In this document: positions 39,959 through 48,373 of the stretch, one piece after another | How positions within the stretch are numbered: the stretch's first letter is position 1 | Layout of the letters: the number at the start of each line of letters is the position of its first letter | Assembly: GCA_003075315.1 (NCBI GenBank) | Contig: QDFQ01000002.1 | Span: 1-64,000 of the forward strand | Direction: 5' to 3' | Length of the DNA: 64,000 nucleotides | From: Arthrobacter sp. TPD3018 | GTDB lineage: Bacteria > Pseudomonadota > Alphaproteobacteria > Sphingomonadales > Sphingomonadaceae | Translations under genes and position numbers: made by a program | Notes under the pieces: model-generated | Seen by the model: only the letters and a program-made list of their open reading frames with translations | Databases searched by the model: none | What the model was told of the DNA's origin: nothing

Positions 39959-40429
39959 TTACCAGCGGTAGTGCGAGAACGCCCGGTTCGCTTCCGCCAT
40001 GCGGTGCGTGTCTTCGCGCTTCTTCACCGCGTTACCGCGGTTGTTCGCAGCGTCCATCAGCTCGCCGGAGAGGCGGGCCGACATGGTGTTCTCGCTGCGG
40101 GCACGCGCCGCGGCGATGAGCCAGCGGATCGCGAGCGCCTGGGCGCGCTCCGGACGAACCTCGACGGGGACCTGATAGGTCGCACCACCGACGCGGCGCG
40201 AACGCACTTCGATGCCTGGCTTGATGTTGTTCAGCGCGTCGTGGAACACACCGATCGGCTCGCGCTTCGCGCGCTGCTCGACGGTTTCCAGAGCACCGTA
40301 GACGATGAGCTCGGCGACGGACTTCTTGCCGTCCAGCATCACCGAATTCATGAACTTCGACAGAACCTCATCCCCGAACTTGGGATCAGGCAGGATGACC
40401 CGCTTTTCGGGACGACGACGACGTGCCAT
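39959..40429 (-). CDS. rpsG: 30S ribosomal protein S7
   Basis: A 156-residue S7 starting [20 protein letters not shown], with [16 protein letters not shown] and [20 protein letters not shown]. It organises the 30S head and in E. coli also represses the str operon. Lies between rpsL and fusA. Confidence 0.98.
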   Translation of the reverse strand: MARRRRPEKRVILPDPKFGDEVLSKFMNSVMLDGKKSVAELIVYGALETVEQRAKREPIGVFHDALNNIKPGIEVRSRRVGGATYQVPVEVRPERAQALAIRWLIAAARARSENTMSARLSGELMDAANNRGNAVKKREDTHRMAEANRAFSHYRW

Positions 40430-40486
40430 TTCAAAAACCTTTCAAACTTCAGCCTTCTGGACGAGCCTCTCGGGAGGCCGACCGGC

Positions 40487-40858
40487 TTACTTCGGACGCT
40501 TGGCGCCGTACTTGGAGCGGGACTGACGGCGATCCTTGACGCCCTGCGTGTCGAGCACGCCGCGCAGGACGTGGTAACGCACGCCGGGAAGATCGCGCAC
40601 ACGGCCGCCGCGGATGAGGACCACCGAGTGCTCCTGCAGGTTGTGGCCTTCGCCCGGGATGTACGAAATGACTTCGCGGCTGTTGGTCAGACGGACCTTG
40701 GCCACCTTGCGAAGCGCCGAGTTCGGCTTCTTCGGGGTCGTCGTGTAGACGCGGGTGCAGACGCCGCGCTTCTGCGGGTTCTGCTCCATCGCAGGGACCT
40801 TGGACTTGGCCTTCTGCGGGTCGCGGCCCTTGCGGACCAGCTGGTTGATCGTCGGCAT
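40487..40858 (-). CDS. rpsL: 30S ribosomal protein S12
   Basis: A 123-residue S12 starting [20 protein letters not shown]. The decoding-site loops [11 protein letters not shown] and [11 protein letters not shown] are wild-type, with Lys at both classical streptomycin-resistance positions. First gene of the str operon. The ATG at 40858 is the conserved start. Confidence 0.98.
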   Translation of the reverse strand: MPTINQLVRKGRDPQKAKSKVPAMEQNPQKRGVCTRVYTTTPKKPNSALRKVAKVRLTNSREVISYIPGEGHNLQEHSVVLIRGGRVRDLPGVRYHVLRGVLDTQGVKDRRQSRSKYGAKRPK

Positions 40859-41018
40859 GAAGCCTTCACCTCGTATATGGGTTACTTTGCTGGAGCCATC
40901 ACAGCACTTCGGAATACAAAAAGGGACGCGGACGGCGAAACGCCACCCCGGCCCCACAACTTTTGCATCCAGCAATGTTCAAGCTTGCCCACCGGATCGC
41001 TCCGATGGAACGGGCGGG

Positions 41019-41047
41019 CCTATACGCAGAGTCGGGTCCGCGGTCAA
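41019..41047 (-). promoter_or_regulatory. promoter of the str operon (rpsL-rpsG-fusA-tuf)
   Basis: On the minus strand TTGACC (41042-41047), a 17-bp spacer and TATAGG (41019-41024) form a good sigma-70-type promoter, about 160 bp before rpsL. This leaves a leader of roughly 150 nt. The spacing and -35/-10 quality are the best in the window besides the rRNA promoter. Confidence 0.65.
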
Positions 41048-41129
41048 TCCGGGGCGGTCCGGCCACGTTACCCTACAGGCGCATGGCGCCTTAACCGCGC
41101 AGCAACCGGTCCGGGTGCAGGACAGGCTC

Positions 41130-41756
41130 ATGCCGCCGTTCCGACCTGCCCCTCCCCCCATGCCGGTCGCGGCGCTTGCGAGCGCGGCGGTGTTGGCGGG
41201 TCTGTTGCCTGATACCGGCTGGGGCGACACCCTTGCGTTGCTCGCTATCACCGCCGCGCTGTTCGCCGCGCACGAACGCCGCCATCGCGACATGGCGATC
41301 GCCGCGGCGCTGGGCGTCGCTTTGTCACCGGCGGGACTGCTCCTGGCGCCGCTATGCCTGGGCCTCGCGATCGGCCGCGGCGCGCTGCGACACCTGCCCG
41401 TGGCCGCCATTACCGGACTGCTGGTCGCCACCCAATTGCCGTGGGCCACGCCGGCCGCTCAGCTGCCGAATCTAGCCATGTTCCCGGCGGCATGGCCGGC
41501 AAGCCTGGCCCTGGTCGCCGCCATCGGCGTCGGCGCGAGCGCGTGGCTGGCGGCACGCGGCACGGTCACGCGTCCGGCAGCCTTGTTCGCCGAAGCCCGC
41601 CTCGGCATCGTCGTGATGGCCATGCTCTTGCCCCTGCCGCCGGGTGTCCTGGGCTTCGTGGTGATGATCATTGCCCTACCCTTGCGCCCCCCCGTCCGGC
41701 GCCAGGCGGCGAACGACAATATCGTGGTGCGGCGTCCCATCCGCCTCGCCGCCTGA
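41130..41756 (+). CDS. hydrophobic membrane protein of unknown function
   Basis: A 208-residue protein with six or seven hydrophobic segments and a basic C-terminus containing RRQAANDNIVVRRP. No catalytic motif or named family is recognised; the Ala/Leu-rich repeats of spans resemble fragments of polyprenol-linked glycosyltransferases, but that similarity is weak. The ATG at 41130 precedes the first span. It diverges from the str operon and lies just before tRNA-Trp. Confidence 0.65.
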   Translation: MPPFRPAPPPMPVAALASAAVLAGLLPDTGWGDTLALLAITAALFAAHERRHRDMAIAAALGVALSPAGLLLAPLCLGLAIGRGALRHLPVAAITGLLVATQLPWATPAAQLPNLAMFPAAWPASLALVAAIGVGASAWLAARGTVTRPAALFAEARLGIVVMAMLLPLPPGVLGFVVMIIALPLRPPVRRQAANDNIVVRRPIRLAA

Positions 41757-41839
41757 CGCATTCGGCACGCGCAGCTTCTTTCGTCACACGAGCCGCTTGC
41801 GGTTTCGCCCAGACGGCGTTAGAGGCCGCCCCCGGCTGC

Positions 41840-41915
41840 AGGAGTGTAGCTCAGTTGGTAGAGCATCGGTCTCCAAAACCGAGGGCCCACGGTTCGAGTC
41901 CGTGCACTCCTGCCA
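41840..41915 (+). tRNA. tRNA-Trp (anticodon CCA)
   Basis: A 76-nt cloverleaf: acceptor AGGAGTG/CACTCCT, D-arm GCTC/GAGC, anticodon stem CGGT/ACCG region with loop CTCCAAA, T-loop TTCGAGT, discriminator G and encoded CCA. It precedes secE-nusG, as in many bacteria. Confidence 0.97.
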
Positions 41916-42050
41916 GTTCGCCATGCGTTGGCGAACGCGCGCATCGCGACGAATTCTTCCAAAAATAAGTCTGGCAGATGAATGATCTGTCATAAATGTT
42001 GACGAAGGTTGTTTACGCCGCCGTCGGGCGTCCCTACACGCGCCCGCATC

Positions 42051-42194
42051 ATGGATGAAGCGACCCGCCATACCCTCGTCATTGCGATCATCGCGGCTCT
42101 GCTTCTGATCGGCACGCCGGTGCTCATCCTGAAGCTGCGCAAGCGCAAGCGAGACAAGCTGCGGCGGCGCGGGATCAAACGCTACGGCCATTGA
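42051..42194 (+). CDS. 47-residue single-span membrane protein
   Basis: A short protein with one hydrophobic helix (LVIAIIAALLLIGTPVLIL) followed by a very basic cytoplasmic tail (KLRKRKRDKLRRRGIKRYGH). Orientation by the positive-inside rule is N-out. No good Shine-Dalgarno is visible, and the family is not recognised. It lies between tRNA-Trp and secE, and a GC-rich hairpin follows it. Confidence 0.55.
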   Translation: MDEATRHTLVIAIIAALLLIGTPVLILKLRKRKRDKLRRRGIKRYGH

Positions 42195-42209
42195 TCGCGC
42201 GACGAAGGC

Positions 42210-42234
42210 GGGGCGCCCTTGCGTTCGGCGCCCC
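42210..42234 (+). terminator. hairpin after the small membrane protein gene
   Basis: GGGGCGCC and GGCGCCCC pair perfectly around a 9-nt loop. There is no clear U-tract, so it may be a weak terminator separating the small gene from secE. Confidence 0.45.
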
Positions 42235-42367
42235 GTACGGCTATTTGCGCAGGCCATCCGACAGCTGAGGACGGGCAGCGCCGGTTTCCCATCACGGGAA
42301 AGCGGCGGAAGGCTCATGCCCCGGCGGTACGGATTTTCGTGATTCCAGCGGGTTTCTGAGAAAAACA

Positions 42368-42565
42368 GTGGCAAAGACGACCCCCATCGAATTCATCCGC
42401 CAGGTCCAGGCCGAAACCAAGAAGGTGGTCTGGCCGACCCGGCGCGAGACGATCATGACGGGTGTCATGGTGGTCATCATGACGACCATCCTCGCGCTGT
42501 TCTTCCTGGGCGTCGACACGTTCTTCAACGCGGTCGTCCAGGCGCTGCTCAAGCTCGCGAAGTAA
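42368..42565 (+). CDS. secE: preprotein translocase subunit SecE
   Basis: A 65-residue single-span SecE (GTG start). It contains the conserved cytoplasmic amphipathic helix FIRQVQAETKKVVWPTRRET and one membrane span (VVIMTTILALFFLGVDTFF). It clamps SecY in the SecYEG channel. nusG follows 11 bp later. Confidence 0.95.
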   Translation: MAKTTPIEFIRQVQAETKKVVWPTRRETIMTGVMVVIMTTILALFFLGVDTFFNAVVQALLKLAK

Positions 42566-42576
42566 AGGTTCAGGCA

Positions 42577-43113
42577 ATGGCGCGCTGGTACATCATTCAC
42601 GCCTATTCGGGCTTCGAGGGCAAGGTTCGCGACGCGATCATGGCAGAGGCGACGCGCCTCGGCCTGGAGCAGCTGGTCGAGCAGATCGAAGTGCCGACCG
42701 AGACGGTGACGGAAGCCCGTCGCGGCAAGAAGATCGCGGTCGAGCGCAAGTTCATGCCGGGCTATGTCCTCGCCAAGCTGAACATGAACGACGACGTCTA
42801 TCACCTCGTCAAGAACACGCCCAAGGTCACCGGCTTCCTTGGCAGCATGGGCAAGCCGCAGGCGATCAGCGAGGCGGAAGCCGCGCGCATGCTCAACAGC
42901 AAGGAAGAAGCGGCCGCCGCGCCCAAGACCAAGATCAAGGTCGATTACGAGATCGGCGATGCGGTCAAGGTGCTCGAGGGTCCGTTCGCGAGCTTCAACG
43001 GCGTCGTCGAGGAACTCGATTTCGACAAGGCGAAGGTCAAGGTGTCGGTGTCGATCTTCGGCCGCGCGACCCCGGTCGAGCTGGACTTCGAACAGGTCGA
43101 ACGCAGCAAGTAA
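42577..43113 (+). CDS. nusG: transcription termination/antitermination factor NusG
   Basis: A 178-residue NusG with the NGN domain (ARWYIIHAYSGFEGKVRDAI, FMPGYVLAKL) and the C-terminal KOW domain (GDAVKVLEGPFASFNGVVEE). It binds RNA polymerase and couples it to Rho or S10. Normally rplK-rplA follow; here a terminator and unrelated genes do. Confidence 0.98.
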   Translation: MARWYIIHAYSGFEGKVRDAIMAEATRLGLEQLVEQIEVPTETVTEARRGKKIAVERKFMPGYVLAKLNMNDDVYHLVKNTPKVTGFLGSMGKPQAISEAEAARMLNSKEEAAAAPKTKIKVDYEIGDAVKVLEGPFASFNGVVEELDFDKAKVKVSVSIFGRATPVELDFEQVERSK

Positions 43114-43159
43114 GACGTGCCGGCGCAAGACCCCGGCAATCTTGCAGAAATACACGGGA

Positions 43160-43187
43160 AAACCGGGGCTTAGGCTCCGGTTTTTTT
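43160..43187 (+). terminator. intrinsic terminator after nusG
   Basis: ACCGGGGC and GCTCCGGT (one G-T pair), loop TTAG, followed by TTTTTTT. It ends the secE-nusG transcript about 50 bp past nusG. Confidence 0.88.
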
Positions 43188-43298
43188 GTGTTTCCCGCTG
43201 ACCGGCCAAGGCCCGATGGTGGCAACCCGGCACGCGTTCGGCCATTGTGCCTGCATCACGGTCACCGACCACAAGGTCGGGACCGCCGCAGGAGACCC

Positions 43299-43772
43299 AT
43301 GATGCCCCCTCACCTTCCCGTGCTTGCCCTGACGCTGAGCTTGGCCGCACCAGCCATGGCGCGTGATGCCGCGCCGGCGGTGACGATCGATCACAGCGTG
43401 CAGCTCGATCATCACAGCGGCCCCGTCACCGCCCGGTATCGCGGCGCGTTGGTGGTCGATCATCGCCAGATCGGCGCCGTCGCGCCCGCCGGCCGCGCCT
43501 CCAGCCTGCGCTGCCATTGGACCGCCCGGATCGCGGTCGAGCGTCACGCGACCACCGCGACTGGCGCAATCACCCAGCGCAGCTTTGTCAGCGATCGGTC
43601 GCTATCCGGCCATCGTCCCGGCTGGTGCGCCGGCCAGCGCGACGCCATGGCGCGTGACGTCGCCGCGCAGTCCATCGATCTGGATCGCCACATCCAGGCG
43701 GTCACCCGCGAGGATCATGACGTATTGCGAGCCGAGCTCGATCGTCTGCACGGTAGCGTTGCCGCCGGATGA
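43299..43772 (+). CDS. exported protein of unknown function, coupled to a porin-like gene
   Basis: A 157-residue protein with a signal peptide (LPVLALTLSLAAPAMARDA). The mature part has two Cys (RCHWTARI and GWCAGQR) likely to form a disulfide, and several His pairs (DHHSG, DHRQ). GGAGACCC precedes the ATG. No family is recognised. The stop overlaps the start of the next gene (ATGA), so both act together, probably in the envelope. Confidence 0.7.
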   Translation: MMPPHLPVLALTLSLAAPAMARDAAPAVTIDHSVQLDHHSGPVTARYRGALVVDHRQIGAVAPAGRASSLRCHWTARIAVERHATTATGAITQRSFVSDRSLSGHRPGWCAGQRDAMARDVAAQSIDLDRHIQAVTREDHDVLRAELDRLHGSVAAG

Positions 43773-44509
43773 TCGACATCATTGCGAAAGCCGGCCTCGC
43801 CGCCGGCGCATTGTTGGCGGCAACGCCCGCCGTCGCGCAACTCGCGACCAGCGCCGGTGTCGAGGCGACCACGGACGAGAATCGCCGAGGCATCAGCTGG
43901 AGCGAGGGCCGTGCCTCGATCGCGGGGGATGCCACGGTGAGCGGTTACGGCCTCGATCTCACCGCGCGCGTCGCGGCGCTGCGCGGATCGGACCGGCACG
44001 GGGGTGCAAATGCGGTCGCCGACCTGACGCTCGGCAGCGGGTGGGACGTCGGGGCGGTGCGGCTGCGCGCACAGGGCACCGCACACGTGTTCGGCGGCGC
44101 CCGTGGGAATATGGATTATGCCGAACTCGGCGGATCGGCGAGCTACACCTACGGCCCCGCCGATCTAACCGCGGGTGCGATCTGGGCGCCCGAACAGCGC
44201 GCGATCGGGGGCAGCAATCTGTACCTCTATGCCAATGCGAGCGCGGGGCTCCCCGGCACGCCGCTGACCGCGATCGCCGGCCTTGGCCATTCATCGGGGA
44301 CGGTCACCGACCCGGTCCGCGCGCAACGGTTGCGCCCCGGCGGCGACTATACCGATTGGCGGCTTGGCGTCGAATATCGCCGCGATCGCCTGACGCTGGG
44401 CGTCGACTATGTCGGGACGGACGTCACGCGCGCCGGTGCGTTCGGGCCGTTCGCCGATGCGGGGCATGCCGGCGACAGGCTCATCGGCCGGGTCCGCTTC
44501 GACTTCTGA
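43769..44509 (+). CDS. TorF-family putative outer-membrane porin
   Basis: A 246-residue protein with an N-terminal signal peptide (AGLAAGALLAATPAVAQ) and a mature part of alternating polar and hydrophobic beta-strands ending in RVRFDF, a C-terminal Phe typical of outer-membrane barrels. Strand phrases such as ATTDENRRGISWSEGRASI and GNMDYAELGGSASYTYG fit the TorF/Gcw_chp conserved family. The substrate is unknown. It is convergent with the histidine kinase at 44535. Confidence 0.72.
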   Translation: MIDIIAKAGLAAGALLAATPAVAQLATSAGVEATTDENRRGISWSEGRASIAGDATVSGYGLDLTARVAALRGSDRHGGANAVADLTLGSGWDVGAVRLRAQGTAHVFGGARGNMDYAELGGSASYTYGPADLTAGAIWAPEQRAIGGSNLYLYANASAGLPGTPLTAIAGLGHSSGTVTDPVRAQRLRPGGDYTDWRLGVEYRRDRLTLGVDYVGTDVTRAGAFGPFADAGHAGDRLIGRVRFDF

Positions 44510-44534
44510 TCCCGCCGGTTACCACGGGACGCGA

Positions 44535-46424
44535 TCACGCCGCCTGCGCGATCTCGTCCCGTTCCGCCGCGCGCAGCGTCAGCACCGCCGTCGCGCCCAG
44601 TCCCTTGCCCTCGCTTTCGAGGCGCAGGCTGCCCTCCATCGCGGTCATCGAATTAGCGCACCAATGCAGGCCGAGCCCGCCCGATTTGTGGGCGCGGGTC
44701 GAAAAGCCGCGCTGGAACAGCGTCGCACCCGTCGCCGCGTCGAAGCCCTCGCCATCGTCGCGAATGCGCACAACGACCTGATCGTCCTCCTCGTCGATCG
44801 TCACGCCGATCGACCCGCTCTGCCGTCCGGTCGCCGCGATCGATTCGGCGGCATTGCCCAGCAGGTTGCCGATCACCTGGCTTAGGATCACGCGGTTCGC
44901 CAAGGCCAGATGCGCCTCCGCCGGGAAGCTGAACGCGATCGACGCGCTGTCCGAATAGCGTGCGATGGCCGCGTTGCGTGCGACGATCTCGCTGAGGTCG
45001 CAGCGTTCCAGGCTGGGGCGTTCATGCGCCTGCTTCTGCTGCTGGCCGATGATCTCCAGCACGTGCGCCATCGCCTCGCGCCCCACCTCCAGCTCGCGGC
45101 GCATCGCCTCGCGGCTCGCCAGCTTGGCGGCGAAGGCGGCCTGTACGAAGGCGGCCAGCTTGGCACGGCGCTCCGCCGGCAGATCGTCACGCGCGAGTTC
45201 GGTGATCGCCCGTTCCAGCGTCGCGCGGTCGATCGGGGGCGCCTGGGCGATGCCTTGGCTCAGGATCGTGCTGATCGGATTGAGCGCGTTACGCACGTTG
45301 TGCATCACCGCGACTGCGCTCTCGCTGCGCCCCAGCGCGAAGCTCTGCACCTCGATCTGCTCGCGCAGGTCTTTCAGCTGCGACAGCATCGCGTTGAGGC
45401 TACGGCCCAACGAGCCGAACTCGTCGCGGCGCCCGTCGTCCTTGAACAGTGCCATCGAACCCGACGCGCGTACCCGCTGCATATGTCGCTCGACGCGCAG
45501 CAGCGGTGCCAGCACCAGCCGCGCGATGACGCGGCGCAGGACGAGCAGCACGATCAGCAGCAGCAATGTCGATCCGGCGATGGCGAGCAGCAGCATCCGC
45601 CGCCCCAGCAGCGACACGTCGCGCACGACATGGAATCGTGCCGCGGCGACGGCATGGCCATCGACGCCCGCGATCGGCACGGCGATCGCCATCGTGCGCT
45701 TGCCCGGCGTGACCATCGGCGCATCGCCCAGCCCGGACCGGTCGATGCGCGCATCGAGCCGGATCAAATCGGACAGCTGGCGCGACGTCACCTGCCGCGC
45801 CATCAGCACATAGCCGCGCGGCGTTCCGGTGCCGTCGGATCGCCGCACCTGCGCCACACCGATCGCCGCGACCACTGGCCCCAGCCGCGCATAGAAATGC
45901 CCGGAGTTGTTCCGTGCGATCACCTTGGCGAGATCGGCATGCGTCGCGAGTTGCACCAGCGCCGCGCGCAACCGCGCCCGCTCACGTCCGCTGGCGGAAT
46001 CGAGCCAGCGCGCGATGCGCAGCGTTCCCTCTGGCGTCACATAGGCCATGCCCTGCACGCCGAGATTGGTCATCGCCAGCGGCGAGAAGCTGTCGCGTTC
46101 GAACGTCGCCGCCGCAGGCGATCCCGCCGGCGTCGCCATGTAATCGTAGCTCTGCGTCCAGTCGCCATAGTCGCGGACCGCGTTTTCGACCTTGGCCGCA
46201 TATTCGCCCAGCGCCGCCTGCGTCCGCTCGACATGGCCGGCGATCGCCTTGGCTTCCAGCGCCGAGAAGCTCGGCGTGATGACGCTGGCGAGCAGCAGGG
46301 TGATCCCCAACGCGCCAGCGACGCCGACCGCGGTCAGGATCAGCACCAGCTTGGCACCGAGCGATGCGGGGCCGATCGGCCGCCGGCGCCCGAAAGGCCA
46401 CCGGGTCCGTAGCGCCGGGATCAT
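44535..46424 (-). CDS. CHASE4-type membrane sensor histidine kinase
   Basis: A 629-residue sensor. TM1 at about 22-50, a periplasmic CHASE4-like domain (about 55-270; DYGDWTQSYDYM and LGVQGMAYVTPEGTLRIARW), TM2 at about 277-297, HAMP to about 350, then a histidine-kinase region with His375 in VAVMHNVRNALNP and an ATPase domain with IGNLLGNAAESI and GEGFDAATG...GLGLHWCANSM. The H-box differs from classic HisKA in the NVRNALNP form used by some CHASE-linked kinases. The start overlaps the stop of the receiver-GGDEF-EAL gene (ATGA), so the two form a signalling pair. Confidence 0.87.
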   Translation of the reverse strand: MIPALRTRWPFGRRRPIGPASLGAKLVLILTAVGVAGALGITLLLASVITPSFSALEAKAIAGHVERTQAALGEYAAKVENAVRDYGDWTQSYDYMATPAGSPAAATFERDSFSPLAMTNLGVQGMAYVTPEGTLRIARWLDSASGRERARLRAALVQLATHADLAKVIARNNSGHFYARLGPVVAAIGVAQVRRSDGTGTPRGYVLMARQVTSRQLSDLIRLDARIDRSGLGDAPMVTPGKRTMAIAVPIAGVDGHAVAAARFHVVRDVSLLGRRMLLLAIAGSTLLLLIVLLVLRRVIARLVLAPLLRVERHMQRVRASGSMALFKDDGRRDEFGSLGRSLNAMLSQLKDLREQIEVQSFALGRSESAVAVMHNVRNALNPISTILSQGIAQAPPIDRATLERAITELARDDLPAERRAKLAAFVQAAFAAKLASREAMRRELEVGREAMAHVLEIIGQQQKQAHERPSLERCDLSEIVARNAAIARYSDSASIAFSFPAEAHLALANRVILSQVIGNLLGNAAESIAATGRQSGSIGVTIDEEDDQVVVRIRDDGEGFDAATGATLFQRGFSTRAHKSGGLGLHWCANSMTAMEGSLRLESEGKGLGATAVLTLRAAERDEIAQAA

Positions 46425-48325
46425 CCGTGCGTGCCCGTGGCGGCTCCGGCTTCGACCAGGTCCTGGTTGAGGAACCGCTGCTCAGCCAACGCCAGCGCCG
46501 CATCGGGCGCGACCGGCCGCGAGAAGAAATAGCCCTGCAAATGGCTGGCCCCCGCGAGCCGCAGCGCCTGCACCTGCGCCTCCGTCTCGACGCCCTCGGC
46601 GATCACTTCCAGCCCTAACGCACGACCCAGGTGGATGATCGAATGGACGATCGCAGCACTCTCGCGCTCGCGGCCCATGCCGTCGATGAAGCTGCGATCG
46701 ATCTTGAGGCTGTCGAGCGCGAATTTCCGAATATTGTAGAGCGAGGAATAGCCGGTGCCGAAATCGTCCAGAGCGATGCGGAATCCCATCTGGCGCAGCT
46801 TGTAGAGCGTTTCGGCGGCGCGTTCGGCATCGTCGAAGATCGCGGTCTCGGTGATCTCGATCTGCACGCGGTTCGGCGTCACCCCGGCGCGCTGCACCGC
46901 TTCCATGATGTGGCCGACGAAATTGTGGCGGCGGAACTGGCGGGGCGAGAAGTTGACCGAGACATATTGGCCGGGGAAACGCGTCACCATTCCGAGCGCG
47001 GTGTCGAGGATCCAGTCGCCCAGTTCGTGGATGACGTTCGATTCCTCGGCGATCGGGATGAAGGTCGCCGGGCTGATCGGCCCATATTCCTGCGTGTTCC
47101 AGCGGACCAGCGCCTCGAAGCCTGTCACCTCCAGCTGGTTGCGCGCCACGATCGGCTGATAGACGAGGCTCAGTTCGTTGCGCTCGATCGCCTGGCCCAG
47201 GCCATGCTCGATGCGGCGGCGGAAGCGGATGCCTTCGTCCATGCTTTCATCGAACAGGCGGGTCACGCCGCGGCCGGCGCGCTTGGCATCGTTGAGCGCG
47301 AGGTCGGCGCGGCGGAGCGCGTCGATGGGATCGCACATACCCGCGCCCTCGACCACGACGAGGCCGGCGGAGGCGCCGCTCTGCACCGAATTGCCGAATA
47401 CCTGATGCGTGCCGGCACAGGCCGCGACGATGCGGTCGCAGGCCATGACCGCCGCCTCGTCACCCGGCGCATCGAACAGCACGCCGAATTCGTCGCCACC
47501 CAGACGCGCAACGATCGCCCCCTCGGGCGCCTGGGCATGGAGGATGCTGCACACTTCACGGATCAGCGCGTCGCCGGCGAGGTGTCCCAACGTGTCGTTG
47601 ACGATCTTGAACCGGTCGAGATCGAACATCGCGGTCGCGAAAAGGCCCGGCCGCTTGGCGCGATCACCCAGCGCGCGCAGGAAGGCGAGACGGTTGGGCG
47701 CATCGGTCAGCGAATCGTGAGTCGCCATGTGGATCGCGCGGCTTTCGTTCGCGGCAAGCTCGGCACTCTGCTCTTCCAGCTGGACGATCTGCGCAGCGAG
47801 CTGCGCCCGGGCGACGGCGAGCTCGCGATCGACCTGCCAGCGATGCGCCAGCGCGGTCGCGGTCTGGACGATCTCCGCCACTTCGAACGGCTTGGCGATG
47901 TAGAAGATCTTGTCGGCCGGTCCTGCGACCTTGCTGATCTCGATCGGCGAAAAGTCGGAGAAGCCGGTGACGATGCACAGGTTGATTTCGGGATCGAGCG
48001 CGCGGATGCGGCGTGCGGTTTCGCGGCCGTCGATGCCCGGCGGCATACGCACGTCGATGAACGCGACCGCATAGGGCGTCCCCGCCGCCAGCGCCGCCTC
48101 CACCGCCGCGACCGCATCGAGGCCCTGATGGCAATGCGTCAGGTCGAAGCTGTCGTCCGCCGCCGTATCCGCCGCCGGCGCGTCGTCGCCGAACAGCTCC
48201 GCCGCCATCGCGTCGAGCGCATTCTCCGCAGCACCGCGCTGCACCGCAAAGCAGCGGGCATAGCTGTCGTGCATAGCTGGCTCGTCATCGACGATCAGCA
48301 GGCGCTTCGAAACGGCGGCGGTCAT
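46421..48325 (-). CDS. receiver-GGDEF-EAL protein (c-di-GMP turnover)
   Basis: A 634-residue protein. Receiver domain 1-155 with DDE at 13-15, phospho-acceptor Asp91 in FIDVRMPPG and Lys in AKPFEV. About 40 extra, partly acidic residues lie between the first strand and the Asp strand. A coiled-coil linker (160-195) leads to an active-looking GGDEF site (276-280, RLGGDEF) without an inhibitory RxxD site, then an EAL domain with EAL at 404-406, DDFGTGYSS, KIDRSFI and EGVET all intact. Both synthesis and hydrolysis of c-di-GMP are possible. ATG 48325 has GAGGGAAG nine nt upstream, which favours it over the in-frame TTG. Confidence 0.93.
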   Translation of the reverse strand: MTAAVSKRLLIVDDEPAMHDSYARCFAVQRGAAENALDAMAAELFGDDAPAADTAADDSFDLTHCHQGLDAVAAVEAALAAGTPYAVAFIDVRMPPGIDGRETARRIRALDPEINLCIVTGFSDFSPIEISKVAGPADKIFYIAKPFEVAEIVQTATALAHRWQVDRELAVARAQLAAQIVQLEEQSAELAANESRAIHMATHDSLTDAPNRLAFLRALGDRAKRPGLFATAMFDLDRFKIVNDTLGHLAGDALIREVCSILHAQAPEGAIVARLGGDEFGVLFDAPGDEAAVMACDRIVAACAGTHQVFGNSVQSGASAGLVVVEGAGMCDPIDALRRADLALNDAKRAGRGVTRLFDESMDEGIRFRRRIEHGLGQAIERNELSLVYQPIVARNQLEVTGFEALVRWNTQEYGPISPATFIPIAEESNVIHELGDWILDTALGMVTRFPGQYVSVNFSPRQFRRHNFVGHIMEAVQRAGVTPNRVQIEITETAIFDDAERAAETLYKLRQMGFRIALDDFGTGYSSLYNIRKFALDSLKIDRSFIDGMGRERESAAIVHSIIHLGRALGLEVIAEGVETEAQVQALRLAGASHLQGYFFSRPVAPDAALALAEQRFLNQDLVEAGAATGTHG

Positions 48326-48373
48326 CGGCAGCAACTTCCCTCTTATGGTTGACGAGGGAGTAAGCAGATGCGG

